Shown one piece after another: positions 9,440 through 18,672 of a stretch of 64,000 nucleotides of DNA (positions are counted from its first letter, which is position 1; each line of letters starts with the position of its first letter). The notes under the pieces are model-generated. The model made no database searches. It had not been told where the DNA came from and was given only the letters and a program-made list of their open reading frames with translations. The position numbers were made by a program, and so were the translations under genes. Source of the stretch: Blautia schinkii DSM 10518 (lineage in GTDB: Bacteria; Bacillota; Clostridia; Lachnospirales; Lachnospiraceae); the NCBI GenBank assembly GCA_000702025.1, contig JNKJ01000023.1, positions 51,611 through 115,610 of the forward strand. Direction: 5' to 3'.

Positions 9440-10082
9440 CTACAACTCCCATTCAATATCAGTTTTCAAAATTCGACCCGAATCCACTATAGAATTCTCA
9501 AGTGTAAAATTTTTCGCAACAACGCTACCCGCAGCAACAACTGAATTATCCGCTATGTGAACACCTTTCAAAATTGTAGATCTACAGCCTATCCATACGT
9601 GATTACCGATATGAATACCTCTATCGGGATTGGTCACAACACCTTCTTTTGTAATTTTATGAAAATCCGTATCTATGAATAGACAACCCCAAGAAATCAA
9701 TACATCATCTCCAAAAGAGGAATCCGTTAAATTAATAATTGATGTGTCTCCGGTTATATTAAAATTTTCACCAAACGAAAGCTGCCCTAGATTTGTGATT
9801 TTACATCCTGCACATAGACGAGCATTTCCTTTAAAAGAAATAAAACCGCTATTGTCCCAAATTGTCCTTTGGAACTTAGCATCCACAACAGCTGCATTGC
9901 CAAAACCAATCTTAACACATGCAATTTGTGGATTATCAACATTTACATTTCCCTTCAAACACCGAAGAAAGACATTTCGAGAAATCAGGACCTTGGGCTT
10001 TACCCCCCCCCCAGCCGAAGTAGTGGATATTAAACCTCAGTGTTTTTACAATGCTTATTTCAAAAAGTTTCTTAATATTCAT
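9440..10082 (-). pseudogene. Hexapeptide-repeat acyltransferase, out of frame at a G10 tract (phase-OFF candidate)
   Basis: The gene starts at ATG 10082 (MNIKKLFEISIVKTLRF) and runs into a tract of ten G (10003-10012 on plus), after which the frame ends at a stop. Removing one G gives one open frame of about 213 residues: FGWGGVKPKVLISRNVFLRC joins directly to KGNVNVDNPQIACVKIGFGN. The C-terminal half has left-handed beta-helix repeats (GIHIGNHVWIGCRSTILKGV, DNSVVAAGSVVAK), typical of CatB/LacA-type acyltransferases. The protein would acetylate a sugar of the repeat unit. As assembled it is off; a tract of nine would switch it on. Confidence 0.85.
10003..10012 (-). repeat. G10 homopolymer that breaks the hexapeptide acyltransferase frame
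   Basis: Ten consecutive C on the plus strand. Nine (or twelve) are needed for one continuous frame, so the current length is OFF. Confidence 0.85.
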
Positions 10083-10093
10083 AACAGTACTCT

Positions 10094-10747
10094 CTATTCC
10101 CCTTTCATCGGTAGCCAACTTAAATCTGTATCTTCGGTAACCGTTTCATACAGTTCATCTATATGATTTCTCACCATATTCTCAGTGAGTTTGCTGAAGT
10201 CAATCCTTGAAAGTTTATCAATTATGGGCTGAGAGAAGCGATATTTGATTGTTTTTGCCGGTACACCACCCACAATAGCGTAAGGTGGAACGTCTTCCGT
10301 TACGACGGCGCCTGCCGCTATAACTGTGCCCTGTCCAATAGTAACCCCAGAGAGGATTGTTGCCCCGTAACCAATCCAGACGTCATCTCCCACCACAATA
10401 TCTCCTTTGGAGCTTGCTTCACAATTCTGTAGATGTAGAGTCTTAACTCTATGCGGGTAGGTAGTCAGTGTGTCAGTGTTATGGTCAGCATCAAGGAGGA
10501 ATGTCACGCTACCTGCTATTGAAACATAATTGCCGATGTGTAAATTGCAGTTATTATTAAAAGCAACTAGGTTGATGTCGCCATAAGAATGCTTTTCCAC
10601 AACAACGCTGTCCGGATTGAAAAATGCACCTGGTACTGTATCATTGTCAGGATTGTTCTTCCGCCATTGCTTACAAAATTTATTAAACTTAATTTGCATT
10701 CTCAAATTATTTAACAATGAATACCGTATGAACATTCGTAATCCCAT
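10094..10747 (-). CDS. CatB-like hexapeptide O-acetyltransferase
   Basis: A 217-residue trimeric left-handed beta-helix acetyltransferase. The C-terminal half has successive hexapeptides: [37 protein letters not shown] and [16 protein letters not shown]. The [15 protein letters not shown] segment carries the usual catalytic His. I chose ATG 10747 because it has GGAG 6 bases upstream; an upstream ATG at 10759 overlaps the WbsX gene and lacks a site. It is one of three hexapeptide enzymes in this locus and is the only one without a long G run. Confidence 0.88.
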   Translation of the reverse strand: MGLRMFIRYSLLNNLRMQIKFNKFCKQWRKNNPDNDTVPGAFFNPDSVVVEKHSYGDINLVAFNNNCNLHIGNYVSIAGSVTFLLDADHNTDTLTTYPHRVKTLHLQNCEASSKGDIVVGDDVWIGYGATILSGVTIGQGTVIAAGAVVTEDVPPYAIVGGVPAKTIKYRFSQPIIDKLSRIDFSKLTENMVRNHIDELYETVTEDTDLSWLPMKGE

Positions 10748-10748
10748 T

Positions 10749-11879
10749 TTAATCTCCATTTATAGTATCAATTGCTCTTTTCAATGCTTCTAGATATGCA
10801 TAGCCATTCGTTTCATCTGGTTCTAAATACGCACCTTCTCCCCACTCATTCCAAGCGGTTAGAAACACAAATTCGCTTTTCTTTTTTTGAGAAATTTTGA
10901 GCAACTCACGCATATATTTTTGAAATTTGTCGGGTGTGGCATCACTCATAATACGAGCATGATTGCCCCTCCTGGGTGTATCATCAAAATCCACAAGAGC
11001 TCCGAAGAAAGTATGTGCGTATTGACATCTTCGGGCGTTTGCCAGAATCCTACTCCATCTCTTATCATAGCTTTCGATGAAAAGAGAATTTTCCTTTTTC
11101 CCTAATATTTCTTTGAGAATAACCTTTGATTTTCTGACAAAAGATGTTGAATGTGATGGCTCGTAAAAAAAATCGTAATCAAAGTGCTTTCTCTTTGTAT
11201 TTGCATTTGAAAAAAATAGTACTCCATTAAATGCGTTTTCCTTGGCTAGATCATCCCAGTATTTTTTCATTTTGCACAATGTCTCATATCCATTTGTCGG
11301 CCGCATAAATCCCATTACTGGCTTATCATTAATTCTGATATAACGCGGATCCTTAAACAAGGGAAGCAAATACTCGAAATGCTTTTTCCAATTTGATTCT
11401 GTACCGTATTCTAAATTCGCTAAAACACCATCATTTGAGTTATGCTCCGCAGTATTCTTTCCATCTATATCAGGATTCCACGCACTTCCTTTTACGGCGC
11501 TCCATGTTCTCACCCAAGACGTATTATCCCAAATAAGGAAGAAATTAATATCAATATCTTTATTATTAAGTAATAGTTCTACTGGCTTCCAAAGAAAATG
11601 CTGGCTATCATTAAACCAATAGTGATAAATTCCAAAGCCGTAAACTCCATATTTTTTTGCAAGTTCAGACTGCCACCTGATCACTTTTTCATCACTAAGA
11701 TTATAGTAGTTGCTATTCAACGGAACACGTGGCTGAATGTGTCCATCATATAGTGGTTGTGCCTTTTTCACGCCTACCCAATCTGTATATCCTTCACCCC
11801 ACCATTCACTGTTTTCTTTAGTCTCATGAAACTGAGGCAAGTAAGTAGCTATAACTTTAACACGATTTTCAATACTCAT
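10749..11879 (-). CDS. WbsX-family protein (GH99-like fold), polysaccharide biosynthesis
   Basis: A 376-residue protein with the WbsX/GH99-like signature: [30 protein letters not shown] at the N-terminus and FGIYHYWF near residue 95, with [17 protein letters not shown] near the C-terminus. Members occur in O-antigen and capsule loci and are usually annotated as glycosyltransferases, although the fold is that of glycoside hydrolase family 99. The exact reaction is not settled. No signal peptide is present, so it acts inside the cell. Confidence 0.88.
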   Translation of the reverse strand: MSIENRVKVIATYLPQFHETKENSEWWGEGYTDWVGVKKAQPLYDGHIQPRVPLNSNYYNLSDEKVIRWQSELAKKYGVYGFGIYHYWFNDSQHFLWKPVELLLNNKDIDINFFLIWDNTSWVRTWSAVKGSAWNPDIDGKNTAEHNSNDGVLANLEYGTESNWKKHFEYLLPLFKDPRYIRINDKPVMGFMRPTNGYETLCKMKKYWDDLAKENAFNGVLFFSNANTKRKHFDYDFFYEPSHSTSFVRKSKVILKEILGKKENSLFIESYDKRWSRILANARRCQYAHTFFGALVDFDDTPRRGNHARIMSDATPDKFQKYMRELLKISQKKKSEFVFLTAWNEWGEGAYLEPDETNGYAYLEALKRAIDTINGD

Positions 11880-11893
11880 TTAAAATCACCCTT

Positions 11894-13387
11894 TCACAAG
11901 TTGTTGATTTGTCTCCATTGTATTTTTCCCTGCTGCAACCAATACCCTTGTACAGAAGCATCATGCCTTATCATCAGAAAATATCTAATTGCCATTGCAA
12001 ATGCAATATTCCAAGTTTCGTAAAAAGGACGAAGTGACATACTGTTTAGAAATGTGATGGCAATAAATATAATGATGCAACTCAAATATAAAGCCTTATC
12101 ACGTTTGTTAGAAACCAATGGTGTCGGGTAAAATATTGTTTTTATATAAATGAAGGAACCAACAAATCCGCATCCAGACAAAAGCATCGCTAAAGGACTA
12201 TGTGCAGTTGTTGCAGCAAAACCTAGTCCAAACAGTGGTCTAGCAAACGATAATTTGAAAGTCTCATAAGCACTTCCCAACCGAACTCTAACAGAATACT
12301 CTAATGCTGAAGTGGCCGTTAACCAAGTGCCATTTCCAATTGTTGTCATCTCTTCAACCAAACTATTAATTCTGCGACCCAAAAAAGAGTTCAATGAAAG
12401 ATGCTGTGCTATAGTTGGTAAAAGTGCAATAATCAAAACGCAACATCCAAATAAAACTATAAGGATAGTCCACATTCTAAAGAAAGAATTCCCTCTTAAT
12501 TCTGATACAAGCAAAATTGCAAATGCCAAGACACAAAATAAATTCAAATATGAGCTGAACGACATCATCACAATGCTAAAAAACAGTGACATTATAAGGA
12601 TTATTTTTTCCTGCCGTGCAGCCTTTAAATTTTTATTACCCTTATCAATCAAGTAGCCTAAGATATTAAAGATAATAATCATCATAATTGTAAATGAATA
12701 CTGCGATGCTTCCTGCGTTAATCCTGTAAGAGTATATCCGCCACCTCTTGAAAGGACAGTAGAAATAGCACCCTGTGAATTACCCAATATGACATCAACT
12801 ACCTCATGAAACAAATCTGTCCCCAAAATGTAGGTCATTATAAACTCTACTAAACCGACATATATATAGAACCTAGAATACTTTAGAAAAGCTCTAAACA
12901 GAAATTTCCAGTCTTCAATTTCGCAATTGCTCCATGCGCATAAGGCAATTACAATATAAATTATTACCTGTATAATTTCCACGTACATTCCCGAAACAAA
13001 TCTAATGTCTTGCAGACTCGCAACCCCAGTAAGAATATCCTCCCATGGAACATTCATAGTTGCACCTTTTGCATCAGGTGGAAAAAAAATTAGACCAACC
13101 CAACCAATTAAGAGGCATAAAAAAAGTACAGCATATTTGGAGAAGGTTTTTCTTTTAATCGGTTTTTTGAGTAGCATCATAACCGATAGAATAAATAAAA
13201 ATATTTCTGCTGTTGTTCTATAAGCAATTTGCTGTTGACCAATTTGAATAAAAAAGCCCCGCGAGACAGTAAGTTCAAGGATTATGCAGAAAGCAAAACT
13301 ATTTATATAAAGGCTCTTTATGCTCCTATTTTTCCTAATTATATTAAAATAAATAAATATAAATAAAATTGAACCAATATTAATCAT
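11894..13387 (-). CDS. O-antigen/capsule repeat-unit polymerase (Wzy-like)
   Basis: A 497-residue protein with about 12 membrane segments. A large loop around residues 330-400 carries the arginine-rich stretch SVRVRLGSAYETFKLSFARPLFGLGF, as in O-antigen ligase/polymerase (Wzy_C) proteins. It is the only candidate polymerase in the locus and pairs functionally with the flippase at 5.8-7.2 kb. Wzy proteins are recognised by topology more than sequence, so the assignment rests on both topology and context. Confidence 0.85.
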   Translation of the reverse strand: MINIGSILFIFIYFNIIRKNRSIKSLYINSFAFCIILELTVSRGFFIQIGQQQIAYRTTAEIFLFILSVMMLLKKPIKRKTFSKYAVLFLCLLIGWVGLIFFPPDAKGATMNVPWEDILTGVASLQDIRFVSGMYVEIIQVIIYIVIALCAWSNCEIEDWKFLFRAFLKYSRFYIYVGLVEFIMTYILGTDLFHEVVDVILGNSQGAISTVLSRGGGYTLTGLTQEASQYSFTIMMIIIFNILGYLIDKGNKNLKAARQEKIILIMSLFFSIVMMSFSSYLNLFCVLAFAILLVSELRGNSFFRMWTILIVLFGCCVLIIALLPTIAQHLSLNSFLGRRINSLVEEMTTIGNGTWLTATSALEYSVRVRLGSAYETFKLSFARPLFGLGFAATTAHSPLAMLLSGCGFVGSFIYIKTIFYPTPLVSNKRDKALYLSCIIIFIAITFLNSMSLRPFYETWNIAFAMAIRYFLMIRHDASVQGYWLQQGKIQWRQINNL

Positions 13388-13418
13388 TTTATTTTCGGCC
13401 TTCCTATGTAATCAATCT

Positions 13419-13946
13419 TTATCTCCAATAATAATTCGCCTGTTCAACCGCATTATAACTTTTTGTCAAATCTATTTTTTCTTCACTTCTTTTTTTATGC
13501 AAAGCATCAAATGAGCATATAAATTTAGTTGGATTTCCCGCATACACACCGTTACTCTTCAAATCCTTCGTAACAATACTTCCTGCACCAATAATTACAT
13601 TATCTCCTATCTCCACGTTAGGCAGTATAATGCAGTTTGCCCCAATCATGACATTGTTTCCGATCCTTATCGTTCCTAAAAGAGGGACAACAGGCTCCTC
13701 AATATAATAGACATTTAATGCCGCATGAGACACATCATGAGTAAAGAACAAAACCCCTGCTGCAATTGTTACATTATTCCCAATCTCCATCAACCATGGC
13801 TCACTAGGCACAGTAGCTGGATGCCATTGACAACCTTCACCAAAGTAGTGGAACAACTTAGATTTCTTCAAAATCTGTGCTCTCTGTGCACCAGTCCCCC
13901 CCACTTTAGAAAGTTCCATTTTAATTTGTAGAATTCTTCTCCTCAA
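13419..13946 (-). CDS. Hexapeptide-repeat O-acetyltransferase
   Basis: A 175-residue acetyltransferase with hexapeptide repeats (EIGNNVTIAAGVLFFTHD, IRIGNNVMIGANCIILP, VEIGDNVIIGAGSIVTKD) and the usual His in FTHD. The frame opens with TTG 13946, and ATG 13919 is an alternative start nine codons later; neither has a well-spaced ribosome site. A G7 run (13896-13902 on plus) codes for Gly-Gly just after the alternative start and is in frame here, so a slip would abolish the protein. Confidence 0.82.
   Translation of the reverse strand: MRRRILQIKMELSKVGGTGAQRAQILKKSKLFHYFGEGCQWHPATVPSEPWLMEIGNNVTIAAGVLFFTHDVSHAALNVYYIEEPVVPLLGTIRIGNNVMIGANCIILPNVEIGDNVIIGAGSIVTKDLKSNGVYAGNPTKFICSFDALHKKRSEEKIDLTKSYNAVEQANYYWR
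13896..13902 (-). repeat. G7 homopolymer in hexapeptide acetyltransferase gene (in frame)
   Basis: Seven C on the plus strand near the 5' end of the gene. The present length is ON. This is the weakest of the five tracts except the G6. Confidence 0.6.
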
Positions 13947-13977
13947 TATCCACTTATTTATAAATTATGTACTCCCC

Positions 13978-15132
13978 TTATTTACTCAGAATACGGTTAT
14001 ATTCTTGGTAGATTTGTTTAGCATGTATCTTCATAGTAAAATTAGCGTTCACATCTTCGCTTGCCTTTTTCCCTATTATCTTTATGCTTTCCCTATTATC
14101 TATTAAATGAGATAGAATGTCCTTTAGTTCATCCGTATTTCCGTAGTCAAACAAAAAGCCCGTTTCTTGGTTTCTTATGATTTCAGAATTGGCCCCAGTG
14201 TCAGTGGCGATAACGCAAAGTCCCGAAAGCATATACTCAACTGTCACTCGTCCGAAGCCCTCCTTGCGACTACAATTTACACCGATATCATACTGATTAA
14301 TTTTACAATAAATATCTGAATCGTATCCATACAAAGATATGCATCCAGACAAACCGCTTTTTTTGACCTTTTCTAAAAGAATACTCTTGTATTTATTGAT
14401 ATCATTTCCATAAAAATCAATCTGTATTTTATCCAAATACGAAGGAGACAGTTTCCCTACGGAATCGATTAACATTTCCTGCCCTTTTGCCTGCGTATAA
14501 CCTCCCAGAAAAATAATTTTAATTTTCCCATTATGCTCATTGTTATCTAGACATAATTTCTCGGTTCGTACACCGTCATAAATCAAAACAATCTTATCAG
14601 TGGGGATTCCAATTCCTTCCCATTCTTTTTTAACGGATTCTGAGATGGCAACATAGCGATTATCAAATGACTCCATGTACTTTCCGATGTTTTTAAATAC
14701 CGAAATCATATCAAAGTCCCCCCCCCCCTGCCCATGTTCTCTAATGTGCCACAGATGGGGCTTGTTGTACTTTTTCGCTAAAATTGCGCCGATATCAATT
14801 CTGTTCAAATTAGAATGAATGATGTCAAAGTCAGCAACATTAACCTCTTTTTCAATCTTTCTGATAGCGAAAGGCAGACATATATCGTGTCTGATTCTTA
14901 ATAGAACTCTCCATAACCAAATCGGATGGTGTGTAGAACTCATGAAGTTTTTATACGGAGCAACATAATTCTCTACACCTATAGAATTCAGCATATCATT
15001 TAGTTGATTTTGTTTCCCTGTGAAAACAACCATTTTCACATCATAGTTGTCTTTTAGTTCTACAATTAAGTCATACAAAGCCAACGCTGCGCCGCCTTGA
15101 CCGACATGATTCATAAAATACAAAATTTTCAT
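13978..15132 (-). CDS. Glycosyltransferase family 4 with an internal G11 tract
   Basis: A 384-residue GT-B glycosyltransferase. The N-terminal domain begins KILYFMNHVGQGGAALALYDL. The C-terminal domain has IKIIFLGGYTQAKGQ (residue 205) and the donor-binding E-x7-E region NCSRKEGFGRVTVEYMLSG. Residues HIREHGQGGGDFDM are coded by a run of 11 G (14718-14728 on plus), at the position where related enzymes have an ungapped HIRE-F-x-x-x-D segment. The current run keeps the frame open. A slip of one base would remove about two thirds of the enzyme. Confidence 0.9.
   Translation of the reverse strand: MKILYFMNHVGQGGAALALYDLIVELKDNYDVKMVVFTGKQNQLNDMLNSIGVENYVAPYKNFMSSTHHPIWLWRVLLRIRHDICLPFAIRKIEKEVNVADFDIIHSNLNRIDIGAILAKKYNKPHLWHIREHGQGGGDFDMISVFKNIGKYMESFDNRYVAISESVKKEWEGIGIPTDKIVLIYDGVRTEKLCLDNNEHNGKIKIIFLGGYTQAKGQEMLIDSVGKLSPSYLDKIQIDFYGNDINKYKSILLEKVKKSGLSGCISLYGYDSDIYCKINQYDIGVNCSRKEGFGRVTVEYMLSGLCVIATDTGANSEIIRNQETGFLFDYGNTDELKDILSHLIDNRESIKIIGKKASEDVNANFTMKIHAKQIYQEYNRILSK
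14718..14728 (-). repeat. G11 homopolymer in glycosyltransferase 4 gene (in frame)
   Basis: Eleven consecutive C on the plus strand in a gene that is otherwise AT rich. It is the longest tract in the window and is in the ON state. Confidence 0.9.
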
Positions 15133-15166
15133 ACTCTTTGACTCCTTTAGCCGCAGAAGGCTAATT

Positions 15167-16009
15167 TTATAATTTCAGAAAAACAGCTAGTCTCGTACTC
15201 TCCATGAGCCCTTTTAGCGCAAAAGATGGCGATTTTACATGTATACCCATCTGTACACATATTCCACAACATTTTATATACCCAAGTACCCGATATTCCC
15301 CGCCTCCCAAGAGCAGCGCATATGTCATAATATCCTTCAAACGAATTTTCATTCTATTCCAAAACTTAATTACATCAATATCCGAGTTTCTTTGTGAAAA
15401 ATTTTGATGGATCCTTGTATTAAGTGTGCTGAATTTTCTTCCTAATTGTCTCTGTCTTAAACAAAAATACTGATCCACCAAATCCATGAACAATCGCTCA
15501 TCATATTCGTAATCTTCAAAGATTTTACTTCTGATTGCCAAGCAACTGGATATTGCATTAAACCTACTTTGAAAGATTTCTCGGTCACCTTTATTTAATA
15601 CCAAGTCGTTTTTTAAGAAGTGGTATTCATTCGGCGAATATATGATGCCATCCTGACCAATTATTACTGGTGCAAAAATATCAATGTCCTCTTTCTGTGA
15701 TGCATCTTTTTTTAAAACTTTAAAATAGTCATCGGTTATTTCTGTGTCATCATCAAGCAAAACAAACATGTCTGTTCCGTGGCTTGTCTTGACTGCGACA
15801 TTATAAGCTTTAGATAGACCTTTATTGCCTCTCATATTTATATACAGCAACCCGGAATCTCTGCAATATTTCTCATTTCCATAATCCGATGTGCTATTAT
15901 CAACCACACAAATGGAAATATCGTTATCTCCAAGCCCCCTCAAATTTTGCAATGTGATTGATTCTTTTACAGATTTATTGTATAAGACAACAACCGCTTC
16001 TACTCTCAT
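15167..16009 (-). CDS. Glycosyltransferase family 2 (rhamnosyltransferase-like)
   Basis: A 280-residue GT-A enzyme that starts MRVEAVVVLYNKSVKES. It has ISICVVDNSTSD near residue 35 and the metal-binding DDD in FVLLDDDTEI near residue 93. This pattern (VVLYN, DN-S-D, LLDDD) is that of the RfbF/WbbL-type rhamnosyltransferase family. The donor sugar cannot be deduced from the sequence. Confidence 0.85.
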   Translation of the reverse strand: MRVEAVVVLYNKSVKESITLQNLRGLGDNDISICVVDNSTSDYGNEKYCRDSGLLYINMRGNKGLSKAYNVAVKTSHGTDMFVLLDDDTEITDDYFKVLKKDASQKEDIDIFAPVIIGQDGIIYSPNEYHFLKNDLVLNKGDREIFQSRFNAISSCLAIRSKIFEDYEYDERLFMDLVDQYFCLRQRQLGRKFSTLNTRIHQNFSQRNSDIDVIKFWNRMKIRLKDIMTYALLLGGGEYRVLGYIKCCGICVQMGIHVKSPSFALKGLMESTRLAVFLKL

Positions 16010-16181
16010 AAGATTCCACCTAAAATTTCAATATTTATTGCAATTTGACATTACAAATCATTTATACGCCAAAAGGTCTCCTTCAAAACCTAAATGTATC
16101 CTTCAGCCCTAGCCACTTCATTTTTTATCACTGAGGTTTAGAGCAGTACCGTCTTCCATCCCGTCTCCATTCGGCAAAATA

Positions 16182-17411
16182 CTACTCTCCTGCGAACACA
16201 TCCTCATACTTACCACAGATAAACTCCCAGCTGTACGCTTCTTTTATCCGCTTCCTTGCCTTTTCACCCAAGTCTTCCCGCTCTTTATCACTCATCTGAT
16301 CCGCTCTCTCTATCAATCTACTTAAGTTTCCATCCTCTTTCGTCCAATACAGTGCCGCGTCTTCTGCCACCTCACGATTAAAACCAACATCCAACAGCAG
16401 ATTCAAATCAGTACTGCCAAGAGCCTCTAACAGGCTCGGATTGGTTCCGCCGACTTCGTGACCATGAAAATAACCATAGGCGTTTTCTCTTATCTTTTTC
16501 AGCAGTTCCTCTTCATATACTGTGCCGACAAATTTAATTCTCTTGTCCGCCCTATACCCCAGTTTTTCTTCCAACTCATCTAAAAATCCCTGATTGGTGT
16601 TCGTGATGATTGCGAAATTCTTTTCGCTCTTGCTCTTCATAAACTCCTTAATCATGGTTTCATAATTGTTCTCAGAAACGAACCGTCCGACAACCAGGTA
16701 GTAATTGAAAGGCGTAAGTCCTTTCCGCTCGTACCAATCCAGCAATCTCTTACTGTCATTCGTCAGTGTGGATTTCCTTGTTTCTGCGCCGTAGGCAATA
16801 TATGTAGTTTTGAGAGGGTGGGTTTTTTTTGAGCTGTAGCTCTCATGTACGTATTTTTCTATTGTGACGGAGTCGCAGATTACCAAATCTGCATTCCGCA
16901 CCATCATCTCTTCGCTCTTCTTCCAGTACATCCGTACCGGCTTGCTCCATTTGGCACGTTTCCATTCATGGCCGTCAGGATTGAGATATACTCGTCCTCC
17001 AAGCCTATGGATCTCTTTATAGTAGTGCTTCATGAACGGCCCAATACGGCAAGCCATTATGTACACAATTGGGTGTGGTATCTTACGGTTCTGAATTATC
17101 TTGATGCATTCTCTAAGAGCAGCTACGTCATAATAAATAGCTTGTGCTGCTCCCAATTTCTCCGGAATATGTATTCTAAAGCACTCAGCATTGTGATATA
17201 AAAAATCATGTTCTGAACAGATTCTGGCTCCTTCGGTTTTTTCGGGATCCATGCAACCATCACCATTTGCCTTACACGCCACATGATATTTTATTTTTTG
17301 ATTATTCTGATGGTACTCTGTCAGCTTATTGATAAACGTCTCATATCCACCATAAGCTCCAAGAGATTTCGCTCCCACCAGAAATACATGTTGTACTTCA
17401 CCGTTCTGCAT
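16182..17411 (-). CDS. Glycosyltransferase with DUF1972 domain (Cps2T-like)
   Basis: A 409-residue GT-B enzyme with an N-terminal DUF1972 domain (HVFLVGAKSLGAYGGYETFINKL). The acceptor-domain signature YLNPDGHEWKRAKWSKPVRMYWK is near residue 140, and NYYLVVGRFVSENNYETMI starts the C-terminal domain. The family includes Cps2T of Streptococcus pneumoniae, which adds the second sugar (rhamnose) to the lipid-linked first sugar. It is therefore a candidate for an early step. No initiating sugar-phosphate transferase is visible in this window. Confidence 0.88.
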   Translation of the reverse strand: MQNGEVQHVFLVGAKSLGAYGGYETFINKLTEYHQNNQKIKYHVACKANGDGCMDPEKTEGARICSEHDFLYHNAECFRIHIPEKLGAAQAIYYDVAALRECIKIIQNRKIPHPIVYIMACRIGPFMKHYYKEIHRLGGRVYLNPDGHEWKRAKWSKPVRMYWKKSEEMMVRNADLVICDSVTIEKYVHESYSSKKTHPLKTTYIAYGAETRKSTLTNDSKRLLDWYERKGLTPFNYYLVVGRFVSENNYETMIKEFMKSKSEKNFAIITNTNQGFLDELEEKLGYRADKRIKFVGTVYEEELLKKIRENAYGYFHGHEVGGTNPSLLEALGSTDLNLLLDVGFNREVAEDAALYWTKEDGNLSRLIERADQMSDKEREDLGEKARKRIKEAYSWEFICGKYEDVFAGE

Positions 17412-18170
17412 GAAAATCTCCTCTCAAAACTGAAAACTATCTTTTAACCCCTACCATATCTAATCCTCTTCACTGAGGTTTAACAGGGTTCCATTTCCAA
17501 CATTTGTCTATGAACGAAATTACTGCGGATAATCACTTCTTCTCCGTGATTCCCACAGCAGCCTTTCTTCCAATTAAATTTCTATATTCAAATAATCATT
17601 TATCAGTAGATACCTGCCCTCAAACACAATCCAAAAGTTTTATAGACTCAGCCCCTGAAATATTCATTTTCTTCTTTAAATAGTCCATTTTCATCAACTC
17701 TTCCATTTAGGGCAAACACCTCAAATGTTGAATACTTTATTGACTTCAATCATCCCATTTGGATAGACAGTATTCATATATGGCAATCGAAAAATGACGC
17801 TCACGAAACAGCTAATATTCTTTGGACGGACCTGCTGTCATGTAACGAACATTTCTTAAAAGTCCTGATAAAATCTACCTTTCAGCCATGTGGACATCAT
17901 TTCCGTGATTGTCATCTTACTATGACTTTTGCTTAAAAATGGCGTAATCACTATCTGCGTTTATTTATCCAAAATGAATAATTTCATAATTCTTAAGCCC
18001 AACCTGGCTCTCTACTTTCGCTTTATAATAGTTAGATGCCCCGCCTATCTCATCAGACTTTCGCTTTATAATGAAGAAATCACTATCCAAGCCTTTCTAC
18101 ACAAAACCATCTTTTCCAACCAATTTCCATGAGTTTTCCGGTCACCTTTCCAACCAACTAAAAATTTCGG
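17412..18170. other. 760-bp gene-free, degraded stretch
   Basis: No intact gene. Short frames on the minus strand are broken by stops every 20 to 40 codons and look like remnants, but I could not assign a family. A 16-bp sequence (actttcgctttataat) occurs twice, at 18014-18029 and 18057-18072, 43 bp apart. Confidence 0.55.
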
Positions 18171-18650
18171 CTAGCCATTGTCATACAGTGCCTTGGACTC
18201 TTGCAGGAATTCCGGACTGAAAATGATGTTGTCGCAGTGGAACTTCTCATGAACGCTTGCAGTGTAACCAACCGTAATGGTACTCTTGATGACCATAATG
18301 GCTTCCGGATTGTACTCGATGACCAGTTTGATAACTGCTTCAACTGCACTTGTATTAAAAAAATTCTTTTTGCTATCGTAATTTGTCGGTGCAGCGATGA
18401 CCTCGAAGTCAGCGTCGCTGTATGCTTCCTTAGCATCCAGAGTTGCAGTCAAATCCAGTTCCTTTTCAGCCAAATACTTCTCAATGTATTCATCCTGAAT
18501 TGGGGACTTCTTGTCATTGATCAGTTCCACCTTCTCCGGAATGATATCCACAGCAGTCACCTGATGATGCTGAGATAACAGCGTGGCGATGGAAAGGCCA
18601 ACATAACCGGTTCCGGCAACAGCAATCTTTAAGTCCTTAAACTCTCGCAT
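18171..18650 (-). pseudogene. UDP-glucose 6-dehydrogenase, truncated (N-terminal domain only)
   Basis: The first 157 residues match UDP-glucose/UDP-ManNAc dehydrogenases: KIAVAGTGYVGLSIATLL (NAD motif), then KSTITVGYT, and IFSPEFLQESKALYDN. The frame then ends with Gly-stop where the family continues LYPSRIIVG and has about 230 more residues, including the catalytic Cys. The break is abrupt, as in a deletion or insertion scar. The gene cannot make UDP-glucuronate. Confidence 0.9.
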
Positions 18651-18672
18651 TTCTCTATCCCTCTAATTTCTC

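Noticed and set aside
16804..16840. A8 run in the DUF1972 glycosyltransferase gene as a further phase-variable tract
   Set aside because: Runs of A or T of this length are common in AT-rich DNA and the gene is intact; it is not comparable to the G tracts.
16129..17482. Repeated string cactgaggttta at 16129-16140 and 17471-17482, each just upstream of a glycosyltransferase gene
   Set aside because: A 12-bp match with a weakly similar tail; a reverse copy also occurs inside a coding region near 10031, so chance is likely. No function could be assigned.
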